Shown one piece after another: positions 25,252-34,850 of a DNA stretch of 64,000 nt. A program made the translations under genes and the position numbers. Under the pieces are notes generated by a model that was not told the origin of the DNA, did no database searches, and saw nothing but the letters and a program-made list of their open reading frames with translations. How positions within the stretch are numbered: the first letter of the stretch is position 1; every line of letters starts with the position of its first letter. Where the stretch lies: NCBI RefSeq assembly GCF_000504305.1, contig NZ_KI632512.1:3350404-3414403 (forward strand), in the 5' to 3' direction. Source of the DNA: Nitratidesulfovibrio termitidis HI1 (GTDB lineage: Bacteria; Desulfobacterota; Desulfovibrionia; Desulfovibrionales; Desulfovibrionaceae).

Positions 25252-27360
25252 ATGGCCGGGGTCACCTCGCTGCTCAACATGGGGCAGCTCTCGCTGCTGG
25301 CGAACCAGACCGCCATCCAGACCACGGGCAACAACATCGCCAACGTGAATACCGTCGGGTATTCGCGCCAGGCGGTGCGCTTCGAGGAGTATCCCGCCCT
25401 CGACGGCTTTCCGGGTCAGATCGGCACTGGTGCGTACGCGGCGGAGGTGTACCGCTATTTCAACGGCTTCGTGGAAAAGTCGTACCTGGACAAGTCCTCG
25501 CAGCAGGCCCGCTGGGATGCGCAGTACGCAATGCTGCAAAGCGTGGAAAGCCTGTTCAATGAATCGACCACCCCCGGCATCAACGCCGCCATGTCGCAGT
25601 TCTTTGCCGACTGGCAGGCCCTTTCGCAACGGCCCGACGACAAGGCCAGCCGCGACGCGCTGCTTTCGCATTCCGACAACCTGGTCAAGCTGCTCCAGAA
25701 TTCCGAGTCCAACCTGCGCGTCATGCAGCAGCAGATGGACCAGTACCTGAAGCAGGAAGTTGACGAGGCCAACAGCCTGATCAAGCAGATTGCGGAACTG
25801 AACCGGCAGATCGAAATGCACGACGAGCCGGGCAAGAACAACGCCAACACCCTCATCGACAACCGCAACCTGCTGGTGCGCGAACTGTCGCAGAAGCTCG
25901 ACGTCGACGTGATCGACAACGGCAGCGGCAAGTTCACGGTGGTCACCAAGGCCGGGCACACCCTGGTGGACGGGGTGAACGCCTTCTCGCTGGACTACCA
26001 GGGGCCGCAGTCGCAGCAGTCGCTGACGCCCGGTTCGAATTTCGACGGCGAGATCCATTTCGACGGTTCGGACGAGTACGAATATACCCTCGACGTGGTG
26101 CAGTCCGGCGCGGTGACCAGCGGCGCGGGCGCGGCCATGTTCCGCGTCTCGCTGGACGGCGGCAAGACCTGGCTGAAGGACGAGAGCGGCAACGACAGAC
26201 TGTTCGCCGCCCGTCCTGAGGACCAGAAGGTCAAGGTGCAGGGGCTGGACATCTATTTCAGCGGGGCCACCCAGGACCTCACGGCGGGCGACCGCTTTAC
26301 CGTCACGCCCAAGAGCGGCGTGTACTGGGTGACGCCCACCACCTCGCCCCTGAACATTTCGCCCCAGACCATGGCCGACGGCACCGACAACCCCCGGCGC
26401 ATCACCGGCGGGACCATCGGCGGGTTCATGATCTTTCGCGATACCCAGGTGGGCCGCTACGTGGACCGCGTGAACGCCCTGTCGGAATCGTTGATCTGGG
26501 AAGTGAACCGCCTGCACAGCCAGGGGGCGGGGCTCGACCACATGTCGGTCATGAGCGGCACCTACGGCGTGTCCGACCCGTCCATCGCCCTGGGGTCCGA
26601 CAGCTCCGGCCTTGCCTGGCTGGACAGGCTGGAGGCGGGCAACTTCAGCATGTACGTGTATGACGCCAACAGCGGCGCGTATCTTTCCAACGCCTCAGGC
26701 CCGCTGGATTTCGACAGTGCCACCCCGGGCATCCAGAACTTCGACCCCAACGTGCATTCACTGAACGACGTGCGTGACGCGCTGAACAACACCTTCGGCA
26801 CCTACGTCACCGCGGACATCGTGGACAACAAGCTCGTCGTGCGCAGCAACGACGGCTACAAGTTCGGCGTGGGGTCCGACTCCGCCGGCCTTTTGGCGGG
26901 CCTTGGACTGAACACCTATTTCCAGGGGTCGGATGCCTCCACCATTGCCGTGCGGCCCGACGTGCGCAGCGACACCAATTTCATCAATGCCGGCAAGGTC
27001 AACGGCGGCAACGAGGCCAACGAGGGCGACAACGACACCGCCACGGCCATCGCCGGGCTGGCCACCAAGGAAGTGACCATCGCCACCACCTTCGAGCGGG
27101 CCAGTTCGCAGACCCTGTCGGAATACTACAGCGCCATCGTGGCCACCGTGGGCGCGGATACCGCCTCCACCAAGTTCAACGCGGCCTACACCGCGACCCT
27201 GGCCAAGGATCTGGACGAACGCCAGAGCGCATCGGCCGGGGTGAACCTGGACGAGGAAATGGCCAGTCTCGTCAAGTTCCAGCACGCCTACAAGGCGGCG
27301 GCCAAGCTGGTGACCACGGCGGACCAGATGATGCAGACGCTGCTGGGCCTCAAGCAGTAG
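25252..27360 (+). CDS. flgK: Hook-associated protein 1, FlgK
   Basis: A 702-residue hook-filament junction protein, longer than E. coli FlgK (547). N-terminus SLLNMGQLSLLANQTAIQTTGNNIANVNTVGYSR and C-terminus SASAGVNLDEEMASLVKFQHAYKAAAKLVTTADQMM are the family signatures. An inserted region near residues 260-400 contains an Asp-box-like SLDGGKTW (residues 300-307). It is secreted through the flagellar export gate with FlgN. Confidence 0.96.
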   Translation: MAGVTSLLNMGQLSLLANQTAIQTTGNNIANVNTVGYSRQAVRFEEYPALDGFPGQIGTGAYAAEVYRYFNGFVEKSYLDKSSQQARWDAQYAMLQSVESLFNESTTPGINAAMSQFFADWQALSQRPDDKASRDALLSHSDNLVKLLQNSESNLRVMQQQMDQYLKQEVDEANSLIKQIAELNRQIEMHDEPGKNNANTLIDNRNLLVRELSQKLDVDVIDNGSGKFTVVTKAGHTLVDGVNAFSLDYQGPQSQQSLTPGSNFDGEIHFDGSDEYEYTLDVVQSGAVTSGAGAAMFRVSLDGGKTWLKDESGNDRLFAARPEDQKVKVQGLDIYFSGATQDLTAGDRFTVTPKSGVYWVTPTTSPLNISPQTMADGTDNPRRITGGTIGGFMIFRDTQVGRYVDRVNALSESLIWEVNRLHSQGAGLDHMSVMSGTYGVSDPSIALGSDSSGLAWLDRLEAGNFSMYVYDANSGAYLSNASGPLDFDSATPGIQNFDPNVHSLNDVRDALNNTFGTYVTADIVDNKLVVRSNDGYKFGVGSDSAGLLAGLGLNTYFQGSDASTIAVRPDVRSDTNFINAGKVNGGNEANEGDNDTATAIAGLATKEVTIATTFERASSQTLSEYYSAIVATVGADTASTKFNAAYTATLAKDLDERQSASAGVNLDEEMASLVKFQHAYKAAAKLVTTADQMMQTLLGLKQ

Positions 27361-27378
27361 CGACGGAAGGAGTCTCCC

Positions 27379-28902
27379 ATGGCAGGACGCGTTTCGCAGC
27401 GGACCATGTTCGACAACTACATCTCGAACATGAACTATGCGCTGTCCAACCTCATGGAATCGAATATGCAGGCGGCCAGCCAGAAGCAGGTCAACCGCCC
27501 GTCGGACGATCCCGTGGGCATGGCCCGCATCCTGAACTACCGTGCCTCGCTGGCCACCAACGAGCAGTACCAGAAGAACGTGGGGCAGGCCGAAAGCTGG
27601 CTGAGCCTTGCGGATACGACGCTGACCCAGGTCAGCACGGTGCTGACCCGCATCAAGGCCCTGGCGGAACAGGCCGCCACCGGCACGGTAAGCCCGGAGA
27701 ACCGCAAGGAAATCAGCTACGAAATGCGAGAGCTGTACGGACAGCTCATCAACCTTGCCAACACCGAGAACGAAGGCCGCCACATTTTCGCGGGGCACAA
27801 GATCGAGGACTCCGCCTACGTGGCCGGGCTGGCCGTCACCGCCAACGACCCGGCACTGTCCAACACCTCGTTCACGGTGGACGGCGGGGCCAGCAACACC
27901 ATCGTGTTCCAGTTTCTGGAAAGCGGCACCATCGGCACCGATGCGCTGGACTACCGCTACTCCGAAGATGGCGGTTCCACCTGGAAGACCGGCACCCTGG
28001 CCTCCAACGCCGCGCCGGTGATGCTGGGCGGCGCACGCCTGACCATGTCGCCCGGGGCCACCGTGACCGCCGTGGATACCGGCAACGAGCACGAGACGGA
28101 CAACGGCACGTGGCTGTACATTCGACCGACAGCCATCTACAAGGGCGACGACATGAACTCTTCCGGCCTCACGGCCGAGAGATACGGCGCCGCCGACATC
28201 GCGGCCACGGCCGATGGTTCGTTCTCGCGCGACGTCATGGTGCGCATCGACCAGTCGGGCACGCTTTCCGGCTCCATCAGCTATTCGTACAGCATGGATG
28301 GCGGCTCGAGTTGGGTGCCCGCCACCGCTTCCGGCACGGGCGGCCCCGTGTCGCTGCTGGTGCCCGGCGGCTTCCTGACGCTGGCCTCCAACGGGGGCAA
28401 CGCGCTGACGGCGGGCGACCAGTTCGTCATCCGGCCGCACCGCGCCTCGCTGGAATACGAAATTTCGCCCGGCGAATACATGTCGGTGAACAACGTGGGC
28501 AAGGACATCTTCGGCGGCCTGTACCAGGCGCCGGGGCAGGCCAGCCCCACGGCGGTGTACGACGGGGACGGGCGCAACATGTTCGAGGTGGTGGGCAGGC
28601 TGATTGCCTTCACCGAAACCAACAGCCAGACCGGCATCCAGCAGGCGCTGGACGAGTTGGGCACAGCCTCCAAGGTCATTCTGACGGCGGCGGCGCGTGT
28701 GGGCGGCAAGGAAAACCGGCTCGACGTGGTGCAGGGCATCCTGGAGTCGCAGGAAGACGACCAGACCATGCGCATGAGCAGCATAGAGGACGTGGACGTG
28801 GCCAAGCTGATGACGCAGCTCGCGCAGCAGCAACTGACCTACAACAGCGTGCTCAAGTCGTCCTCCATGATCATGCAGATGAATCTCACGAACTTCCTGT
28901 AA
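27379..28902 (+). CDS. flgL: Hook-associated protein 3, FlgL, with an enlarged insert
   Basis: A 507-residue flagellin-like junction protein, against about 317 in E. coli. The N-terminal (SQRTMFDNYISNMNYALSNLME, QVNRPSDDPVGMARIL) and C-terminal (SSIEDVDVAKLMTQLAQQQLTYNSVLKSSSMIMQMNLTNFL) helical regions are normal. The middle insert of about 200 residues has two repeats ending in Asp boxes, SEDGGSTW (about 195-202) and SMDGGSSW (about 305-312). GGAAGGAG precedes the start at 27379. Confidence 0.95.
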   Translation: MAGRVSQRTMFDNYISNMNYALSNLMESNMQAASQKQVNRPSDDPVGMARILNYRASLATNEQYQKNVGQAESWLSLADTTLTQVSTVLTRIKALAEQAATGTVSPENRKEISYEMRELYGQLINLANTENEGRHIFAGHKIEDSAYVAGLAVTANDPALSNTSFTVDGGASNTIVFQFLESGTIGTDALDYRYSEDGGSTWKTGTLASNAAPVMLGGARLTMSPGATVTAVDTGNEHETDNGTWLYIRPTAIYKGDDMNSSGLTAERYGAADIAATADGSFSRDVMVRIDQSGTLSGSISYSYSMDGGSSWVPATASGTGGPVSLLVPGGFLTLASNGGNALTAGDQFVIRPHRASLEYEISPGEYMSVNNVGKDIFGGLYQAPGQASPTAVYDGDGRNMFEVVGRLIAFTETNSQTGIQQALDELGTASKVILTAAARVGGKENRLDVVQGILESQEDDQTMRMSSIEDVDVAKLMTQLAQQQLTYNSVLKSSSMIMQMNLTNFL

Positions 28903-28914
28903 GGGCCGGGCCAC

Positions 28915-29154
28915 ATGCTCATACTTACACGCCGGCCGGGCGAAAGCCTGTACCTTGGCGACAACATTCGCATCACCATCCTTGGCATGCAGGGAAAGCA
29001 GGTCAAGATCGGGCTCGACGTACCCGGCGACATGGTCGTGTACCGAGAGGAAGTCTACCGGCGCGTCATGGAGGAAAACCGCATGGCGCTCGAAACCAGC
29101 AACGCTGACCTGCTCGCGGCGACACAGATATGGCACGACAGAACGAAAGAGTGA
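28915..29154 (+). CDS. csrA: Carbon storage regulator CsrA
   Basis: A 79-residue RNA-binding regulator ([48 protein letters not shown]). It binds GGA motifs in mRNA leaders and controls flagellin translation; its activity is checked by FliW. It lies 12 nt after flgL and overlaps fliW by 25 nt. Confidence 0.96.
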
Positions 29155-29684
29155 TCCAGACACGGCTTGGCCGCCAGAGTGTGGCGCTGGACAAGGTGCT
29201 GTATTTCCCCCGGGGCCTCATGGGCTTCGAGGACAAGCACGAGTTCACGCTGCTGCAACTGCGCGAGGGTGCGCCCTTCCTGATCCTGCAGAGCATGGAC
29301 GACCCGCGTCTGGGCCTGCTGGTGGGCGACCCGTACAGCTTCATCGAGGACTACCCCATCCGCATCGGCGATGCGGAGCAGAAGCTCTTGCGGCTGCGCA
29401 CCATTCGGCAGGTGGCCGTGCTGGTTACCGTGTCCATTCCGCCGGGGCGGCCCGAAAAGACGGCGCTGAACCTTACCGGCCCCATCCTGATCAACCACGA
29501 GGCCCGGCTGGGCCTGCAAGTGCCCCAGACCGACGGGCGTTTTCCCTCGCAGTACTACCTGCACGAGCAGGGCAAGGGCCCGGCGGAAAGCGCGCAGGGC
29601 GGGGATGCCGCGGGCGCCGGACCGATGGAAGGCGCGGCGGGAGAGGCTTCGGAACCCGAAGGGGGGCCGGACGGCGTGGCGTAG
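29130..29684 (+). CDS. fliW: Flagellar assembly factor FliW
   Basis: A 184-residue protein that binds CsrA allosterically and is displaced by flagellin, linking filament export to flagellin translation. Core motifs: [36 protein letters not shown], and [19 protein letters not shown]. The last 35 residues (Gly/Ala/Glu-rich) extend beyond the usual length. It begins inside csrA. Confidence 0.94.
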
Positions 29685-29719
29685 GCCCGGTTGCTTCGGA
29701 CAGCCGGACGGAAATCATG

Positions 29720-29763
29720 CATGCGAAAGGGCGGCTCCTGATCAGGGGCCGCCCTTTCGCATG
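29720..29763. terminator. Bidirectional terminator after fliW
   Basis: Sixteen-base perfect arms (CATGCGAAAGGGCGGC / GCCGCCCTTTCGCATG) enclose a second small palindrome CCTGATCAGG. It lies between fliW and the convergent sigma-54 activator gene. Confidence 0.75.
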
Positions 29764-29833
29764 GTGTGAGCAGAACCGGTGGCACGACAGGCTCCCGAAA
29801 TTCCCGCGTGGCCGGTGGAGGATGGCTGGTGCG

Positions 29834-31561
29834 TCAGTCGCCCCGGCGGGCGCGTTCCCCGGCCACCAGGCCGGAAAGTCCCATCTTGCGGATGCGGTAG
29901 CCCATCTGGCGCGGGGTGATGCCCAGCGCGGCGGCGGCGCGGTGCTGTACCCAGCCGTTGCGGCGCAGGGCGGCGATGATCTCGTTGCGTTCGATGTCGC
30001 GCAGGGTGGTGGGGTGGGCATCGCCGAAGATGTCCGGACCGCCGTGGAAGTCCGGACCGCCGTGCCCTGAGTCCGCAGGGCCGTGACCCATGGCGGAATT
30101 GCCCGCCATGTTCCCCGCCATGCCTCCGGAAAGAGGGGCGTGCGGGGCCTGATGTGCCTGATGTGCCTGATGTGTCTGATGCGCCGGGTGCGCGGGGTAG
30201 GGCCAGTCGGGCTGGGCGTTTTCCGTGGCGGAATGCTCCAGCAGCGGCTCCAGAAAATGCCGGTCGATCTGCCCCGATTCGGACAGGATGGCCAGGCGTT
30301 CGATGAGGTTTTCCATCTCGCGCACGTTGCCGGGCCATTCGTGGCGGCGCAGCAGGGCCAGGGCATCCGGGGCCAGGGTGATCACCCGGCGGTAGTCGCG
30401 GGCGGCCTTGGCCAGAAAGTGGTTGAGCAGGCGCTCCACGTCATCGGGCCGTTCGCGCAGGGCGGGTACCCGGATGGGGAACACGCACAGCCGGTAGTAC
30501 AGGTCCTGGCGAAAACGCCCCTGTTCGGAGAGCAGGGCGAGGTCGCGGTTGGTGGCGGCCACGATGCGCACGTCCACGCGGTGGGTCTGGTTGCTGCCCA
30601 GACGCTCGAACTCGCGGTCCTGGATGACCCGCAGCAGCTTGGCCTGGATGCCGGGCGGCAGTTCGCCGATTTCGTCCAGAAAGATGGTGCCCCGGTGGGC
30701 TTCCTCGAAGCGGCCCGCCCGCACGGCGGCGGCGCCGGTGAACGCGCCCTTCTCGTGGCCGAACAGTTCCGCCTCCAGCAGCGTTTCCGGAATGGAGGCA
30801 CAGTTCACCTTCACGAAAGGGTGGACCATGCGGTCGGAAAGATTGTGCAGCAGCCGCGCGATGAGCGTCTTGCCCACGCCGGATTCGCCCAGCAGCAGCA
30901 CCGTGGCCTTGGTGGGGGCCACCCGCTCTATCTGGCGCTGTACGTCCAGCATGGCCGCGCTGCGGCCCACGATGTAGTCGCCCCGTTCGTCCAGCACGCG
31001 GGTGCGCAGCTTGACGTTTTCGCGCCGCAGGGTGTCCACCCGCTCGTTGAGCTGCTCGTTCAGGCTCAGGAACTGGGCCACCAGGGTGGCGACGATGCCC
31101 AGGAATTCCACGTCTTCCGAGGTGGACACGTCGTCGCTGAACAGGCGGTCCACGTTCAGCACGCCAATGGGGGCGCCCTGCTTCAGGATGGGCACGCCAA
31201 GGAAGGATATCTTGCCCTTTTCCACCTTGCGCGCGCCGGTGCGGTCGAGAAACAGGGGGTCGGTGCGCACATCGCGCACGATGTAGGGGCGGGCGGTCTG
31301 GAAGATGGTGCCGGTCACCCCTTCATCCAGCCGGTACACGCCCCGCCCGCGTTCGGCGGGGGTGAGCCCGTGCGAGGCGGCGATGACCAACTGTCCCGTC
31401 TCGCGGTCGGGCAGGGTGATGGTGGCGCGCTTCATGGAAAGGGTTTCCGAAAGCACGCGCAGGACCTCTTCGAGGGCCTGTTCCAGGTCCAGGGCCCGGT
31501 CGAAGACCTGGCTGATGGCGTAGAGGGCCTTGAGTTTCAGGCTTTGCAACGTGCACGGCAT
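29834..31561 (-). CDS. GAF-AAA-Fis sigma-54 activator (NifA-like)
   Basis: A 575-residue enhancer-binding protein. An N-terminal GAF domain (residues 20-165), a short coiled coil ([23 protein letters not shown]), the AAA+ domain with GESGVGKT and an intact GAFTGA loop ([17 protein letters not shown]), then a Pro/His/Gly linker with repeated HQAHQAHQ units, and a Fis-type HTH ([23 protein letters not shown]). The domain order is that of NifA, but no nif genes are in the window, so the target is unknown. The start at 31561 is a best guess: no clear ribosome site, and longer in-frame extension runs into the terminator at 31707. Confidence 0.85.
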   Translation of the reverse strand: MPCTLQSLKLKALYAISQVFDRALDLEQALEEVLRVLSETLSMKRATITLPDRETGQLVIAASHGLTPAERGRGVYRLDEGVTGTIFQTARPYIVRDVRTDPLFLDRTGARKVEKGKISFLGVPILKQGAPIGVLNVDRLFSDDVSTSEDVEFLGIVATLVAQFLSLNEQLNERVDTLRRENVKLRTRVLDERGDYIVGRSAAMLDVQRQIERVAPTKATVLLLGESGVGKTLIARLLHNLSDRMVHPFVKVNCASIPETLLEAELFGHEKGAFTGAAAVRAGRFEEAHRGTIFLDEIGELPPGIQAKLLRVIQDREFERLGSNQTHRVDVRIVAATNRDLALLSEQGRFRQDLYYRLCVFPIRVPALRERPDDVERLLNHFLAKAARDYRRVITLAPDALALLRRHEWPGNVREMENLIERLAILSESGQIDRHFLEPLLEHSATENAQPDWPYPAHPAHQTHQAHQAHQAPHAPLSGGMAGNMAGNSAMGHGPADSGHGGPDFHGGPDIFGDAHPTTLRDIERNEIIAALRRNGWVQHRAAAALGITPRQMGYRIRKMGLSGLVAGERARRGD

Positions 31562-31706
31562 GCCGGATGCGTTGCAAGGATGGTTCCGCCGTGGCTGGAC
31601 AACCAGGGACGGGAAATCAGAAAGCGATTTCAGATGGTTGTGTGGGCGGATGGCGGAATGCCAAAGACGGGAGCGATGCTTGTTTTGACAATTAACGAAA
31701 AAAACG

Positions 31707-31750
31707 AGCGCAAGAAATGCCATTTTTGAAAAAATGGCATTTCTTGCGCT
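31707..31750 (-). terminator. Intrinsic terminator of the MscS gene
   Basis: Twenty-one-base perfect arms (AGCGCAAGAAATGCCATTTTT and its inverse) separated by two bases. On the reverse strand it is followed by CGTTTTTTTCG, a good U tract. On the forward strand only TTTG follows. Confidence 0.85.
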
Positions 31751-31828
31751 TTGTTACGTCCAGATACGGCGTTGCTGGCCGGTGGCCCAACCGCCGCAGG
31801 CGCGGCATGCGTGCAATCGCCGCAGGCG

Positions 31829-34480
31829 TCAGGCCCCGGAGCGGGAAGCGCCGTCCTCATCATCTGGCGTGACGTTTCCAGCCCTGGCGCGGGGGGCGAC
31901 GGGGTTTTCCGCCGCGCCCGCATCCGCCGGTTGCGCGGGAGCCGAGGGGGCAGCGGATATCGGGGGCACCGCTGGCGCGGGCAGCCCCTCCATGCCGCGC
32001 ACGTGCACGTCCAACTGCGGGAAGGATATCTCGATGGCGTTCTCGCGGAACAGGCGGTCGATGGTCCTGCGCAGGTCGGATGCGGCGGACACGCCGTGGT
32101 TCAGGTCGTCCACCCAAACCCGCAGCACGAAGTCGAGGCTGCTGGGGCCGAAGTCCTGGAACAGCACGTTGGGGGCGGGATCGCGCATCACCCGCGGGTG
32201 TTCGTCCGCCGCCTGCATCAGCAGTTCGGTCACCTTGTCGATGTCCGAGCCGTAGGCCACCCCCACGGCGATGTCGCGGCGCATGCGCATGCTGTTGCGG
32301 GTCCAGTTGGTGAGCCGGTTGGACACGAGCTCCGAGTTGGGCACGAAGATCACGGCGTTGTCGAAGGTTTCGACGGTGGTCGAACGGATGCTGATCTTGC
32401 GCACCGTGCCCCACGTCTCGCCGATCTGGATGATGTCGCCCTCCAGCAGCGAGCGCCCGAAAATGAGGATCAGCCCGCTGAAGAAGTTGTTGAAGATGGT
32501 CTGCAACCCGAAGCCCAGCCCCACGCTGAGGCCACCGGCGATGACCGTGAGGCTGGTCAGGCTGACGCCCAGGGCGTTCAGCACCACCAGGCCGAACAAC
32601 GCCCACAGGGCATAGGTCAGCCCGGTCTGCAACGGAGGGATCACGCCGCGCTCCACGCGGGGCAGGCGCGCGGGCAGGTTGTCGAGGAAGGACGTGCCCA
32701 CGGCGATGGCCGAGCGGGTAAGGTAGAACAGCAGCACCAGGCCCAGCACCCGCAGCGAGTTGAACGACACCGAGCCCACGTTGACGTTCAGTTCCAGCGC
32801 CTGGCGCATCATGTACGGCCCGCCGGGGAAGGCGGACATCCACGGCAGCAGGGTGGCTGCGGCAATCACCCACATGGCGGGTGCGCCAAGGCCCAGCACC
32901 AGGCCGCGCAGCAGGGCGCGCATGCCCTTTTCCGGCAGGCGTTCCGCCAGCAGGGTCACAAGGGCCACCAGCACCGCGCCCAGTTGCAGGGCCACGGCCA
33001 CGGCCAGCGCCACCAGAAAGAACGGGATGGCCAGCCGCGCCCAGCCGAGCACGGCGGCCAGCAGCGAGACAATGCACAGCGCGGGTTCGCAGGCCAGCAG
33101 CACCCGTTCCAGCAGGGGCAGCACGCGGGGCCTGCCGCGCCGTGCGCGCACGGCCAGCACCGCCACCATGCACAGCGCCCATACCGGGGCCAGCAGCACG
33201 GCGGGCGGATTCAGGAACAGCAGCAGCACGCCGATGGCCGCCGGGGCGAACAGCAGCAACAGGGGCGAACGTTGCGGCACACCGGCAAGACCGGAAGAGC
33301 GCAGGCTCCAGACCAGGGTCAGTTCGCCCAGCAGCAACATGAGGTGCGCGGGCACCACCACGGCCCGGTACACCTCGCCGCCGCGCGCCCACGAGGCGAA
33401 GTGCAGGGCGATGCCCACGGCGATCCACGGCCAGCTGCGGGCGGCCACGTTGCGGCAGCTTTCGGCCCAGCCGCCGGGCAACCGGCAGCCACGCCGCAGG
33501 GCCAGCCTGCCCAGCAGGAGCAGGGGCACGACCAGGAAGGCAAAGCGCAGCAGCAGCGCGCCCCAGTCGCGGGGGGTCTGCGGAAATTCCGTGGCCAGGC
33601 GCACCTCGGTCGTGTCCGACCAGGCGGCCAGGTTGCCGGGCAGCGATTGCCACACCGAAAGGTCCATCAGCGAACTGGAGGCCACCAGATAATAGACGCG
33701 CCACAGCGCGGGCAGTTGTGCGTCGATCTGCTCCAGCGCCTGGGTCAGCTTGGCGTCAACAGCGTGGCCGGGGTCCAGGGCGCGGGCCAGGCGGGTGCGC
33801 AGGGTCGTCAGGTTCTTGCGGCCCTCGGTGAGCTTGGCGAGATACGCGGACAGATCCTTGGAAAGTTCGCTGGACCGTTCCGTGGCCAGGTGCTCGGACA
33901 ATTCCTTGTCCAGCGCGTTGAAGTCGTCCAGGCGCTGGCGCACGGCGGCGTCGGTGGTTTCCATGGGGGCCAGCCGGCCTTGCAGGGTGCGCTGCACGCT
34001 TGCCAGTTGCCGACGGATGGCGGCCATTTCGCTGGGGTGGTTGCGGCTCAGCTGGTACAGGGCGAACAGTCGCTGATAGTCACGCTGCACGGCGGACACC
34101 TGGATGTCCAGCGCCCTGGCCATGTCGGGCAGCGCCTTGCGCAGCCGGTCGGTTTCTTCCACCAGGGCGGTCAGTTCCTGCGCGCGCGTCTGCCAGATGA
34201 GGTCCATGGACTGCAAGCCGTCCGGTGCATCCTGCTGCGTGTCGCCCGGCAGGGCGGCGTCGGCGGAGGGGCTCTGCGCGGCCAGTGCGGTGCCTGCGGC
34301 GGTCAGGCCGGGGCCGAGGGGGGCAAGGCCGACCAGCAGGGCCATGACCAGCAGGGCCGTGACCGGCAGGGCGAACAGCAGGACGCGCGGCAGGTGCGGG
34401 CGGCGGTGGCTGGTGAACGCGCGGGATGGCGGGGTGTTGGCCGGGTGATGTAGGGCGACATGAAGCATGGGGGTCTGCAT
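31829..34480 (-). CDS. Large MscS-type mechanosensitive channel
   Basis: About 883 residues from the ATG at 34480 (an upstream ATG at 34555 is possible; neither has a clear ribosome site). Signal or first membrane helix LLFALPVTALLVMALLVGL, then a coiled-coil periplasmic region (residues 60-290), about 10 membrane helices, and the MscS core: pore helix region GGLSVGLGFGLQTIFNNFFSGLILIF, beta domain GDIIQIGETWGTVRKISIRSTTVETFDNAVIFVPNSE and the C-terminal alpha/beta cap. The size and layout resemble the MscK/YbdG-YjeP groups. It releases solutes on osmotic downshock. It stands alone, with its own terminator. Confidence 0.88.
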   Translation of the reverse strand: MQTPMLHVALHHPANTPPSRAFTSHRRPHLPRVLLFALPVTALLVMALLVGLAPLGPGLTAAGTALAAQSPSADAALPGDTQQDAPDGLQSMDLIWQTRAQELTALVEETDRLRKALPDMARALDIQVSAVQRDYQRLFALYQLSRNHPSEMAAIRRQLASVQRTLQGRLAPMETTDAAVRQRLDDFNALDKELSEHLATERSSELSKDLSAYLAKLTEGRKNLTTLRTRLARALDPGHAVDAKLTQALEQIDAQLPALWRVYYLVASSSLMDLSVWQSLPGNLAAWSDTTEVRLATEFPQTPRDWGALLLRFAFLVVPLLLLGRLALRRGCRLPGGWAESCRNVAARSWPWIAVGIALHFASWARGGEVYRAVVVPAHLMLLLGELTLVWSLRSSGLAGVPQRSPLLLLFAPAAIGVLLLFLNPPAVLLAPVWALCMVAVLAVRARRGRPRVLPLLERVLLACEPALCIVSLLAAVLGWARLAIPFFLVALAVAVALQLGAVLVALVTLLAERLPEKGMRALLRGLVLGLGAPAMWVIAAATLLPWMSAFPGGPYMMRQALELNVNVGSVSFNSLRVLGLVLLFYLTRSAIAVGTSFLDNLPARLPRVERGVIPPLQTGLTYALWALFGLVVLNALGVSLTSLTVIAGGLSVGLGFGLQTIFNNFFSGLILIFGRSLLEGDIIQIGETWGTVRKISIRSTTVETFDNAVIFVPNSELVSNRLTNWTRNSMRMRRDIAVGVAYGSDIDKVTELLMQAADEHPRVMRDPAPNVLFQDFGPSSLDFVLRVWVDDLNHGVSAASDLRRTIDRLFRENAIEISFPQLDVHVRGMEGLPAPAVPPISAAPSAPAQPADAGAAENPVAPRARAGNVTPDDEDGASRSGA

Positions 34481-34728
34481 CCTGTGGAGTTGCTGTTCGC
34501 GGTGCCCGGTAAGGGGCCGACGGGTGCCCGGCGGGGCCGGACAGAAACCGTGCATGAGCCGGACGTGAACCGGACTTCACCCTATACGCCGCCCCGGCTT
34601 GTTGTTCAACGTGGCCGGATGCGCTGGCGGCGCTTTCCGCCCGCGGTTCTGATTATTCTACGGAACCACTTGCCCGGTTAGGGAAATTGGGCGAGAATGC
34701 AGGTATTCACGTCAACCATAGCCCCCAT

Positions 34729-34758
34729 CGGGCACGCGTTGCGAGCAATGCGTGCCCG
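34729..34758. promoter_or_regulatory. Palindrome upstream of the CydA-like/cytochrome operon
   Basis: CGGGCACGCGTTG-CGAG-CAATGCGTGCCCG has 13-bp arms with one mismatch, about 93 nt before the first start codon. It could be an operator or a leader hairpin. The rest of the 34481-34850 spacer shows no gene and no convincing promoter. Confidence 0.45.
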
Positions 34759-34850
34759 GCATGAGCGCAAGGACCGTTCCGGCCCCGCTCGCCCGGCACG
34801 ACCGGAAGAACCGCACAAGCCATGGTTGGCGAATCCAGGAGGAAACCGGC

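Noticed and set aside
31562-31723. A longer N-terminus for the NifA-like activator
   Set aside because: The extension is encoded by the terminator hairpin of the MscS gene.
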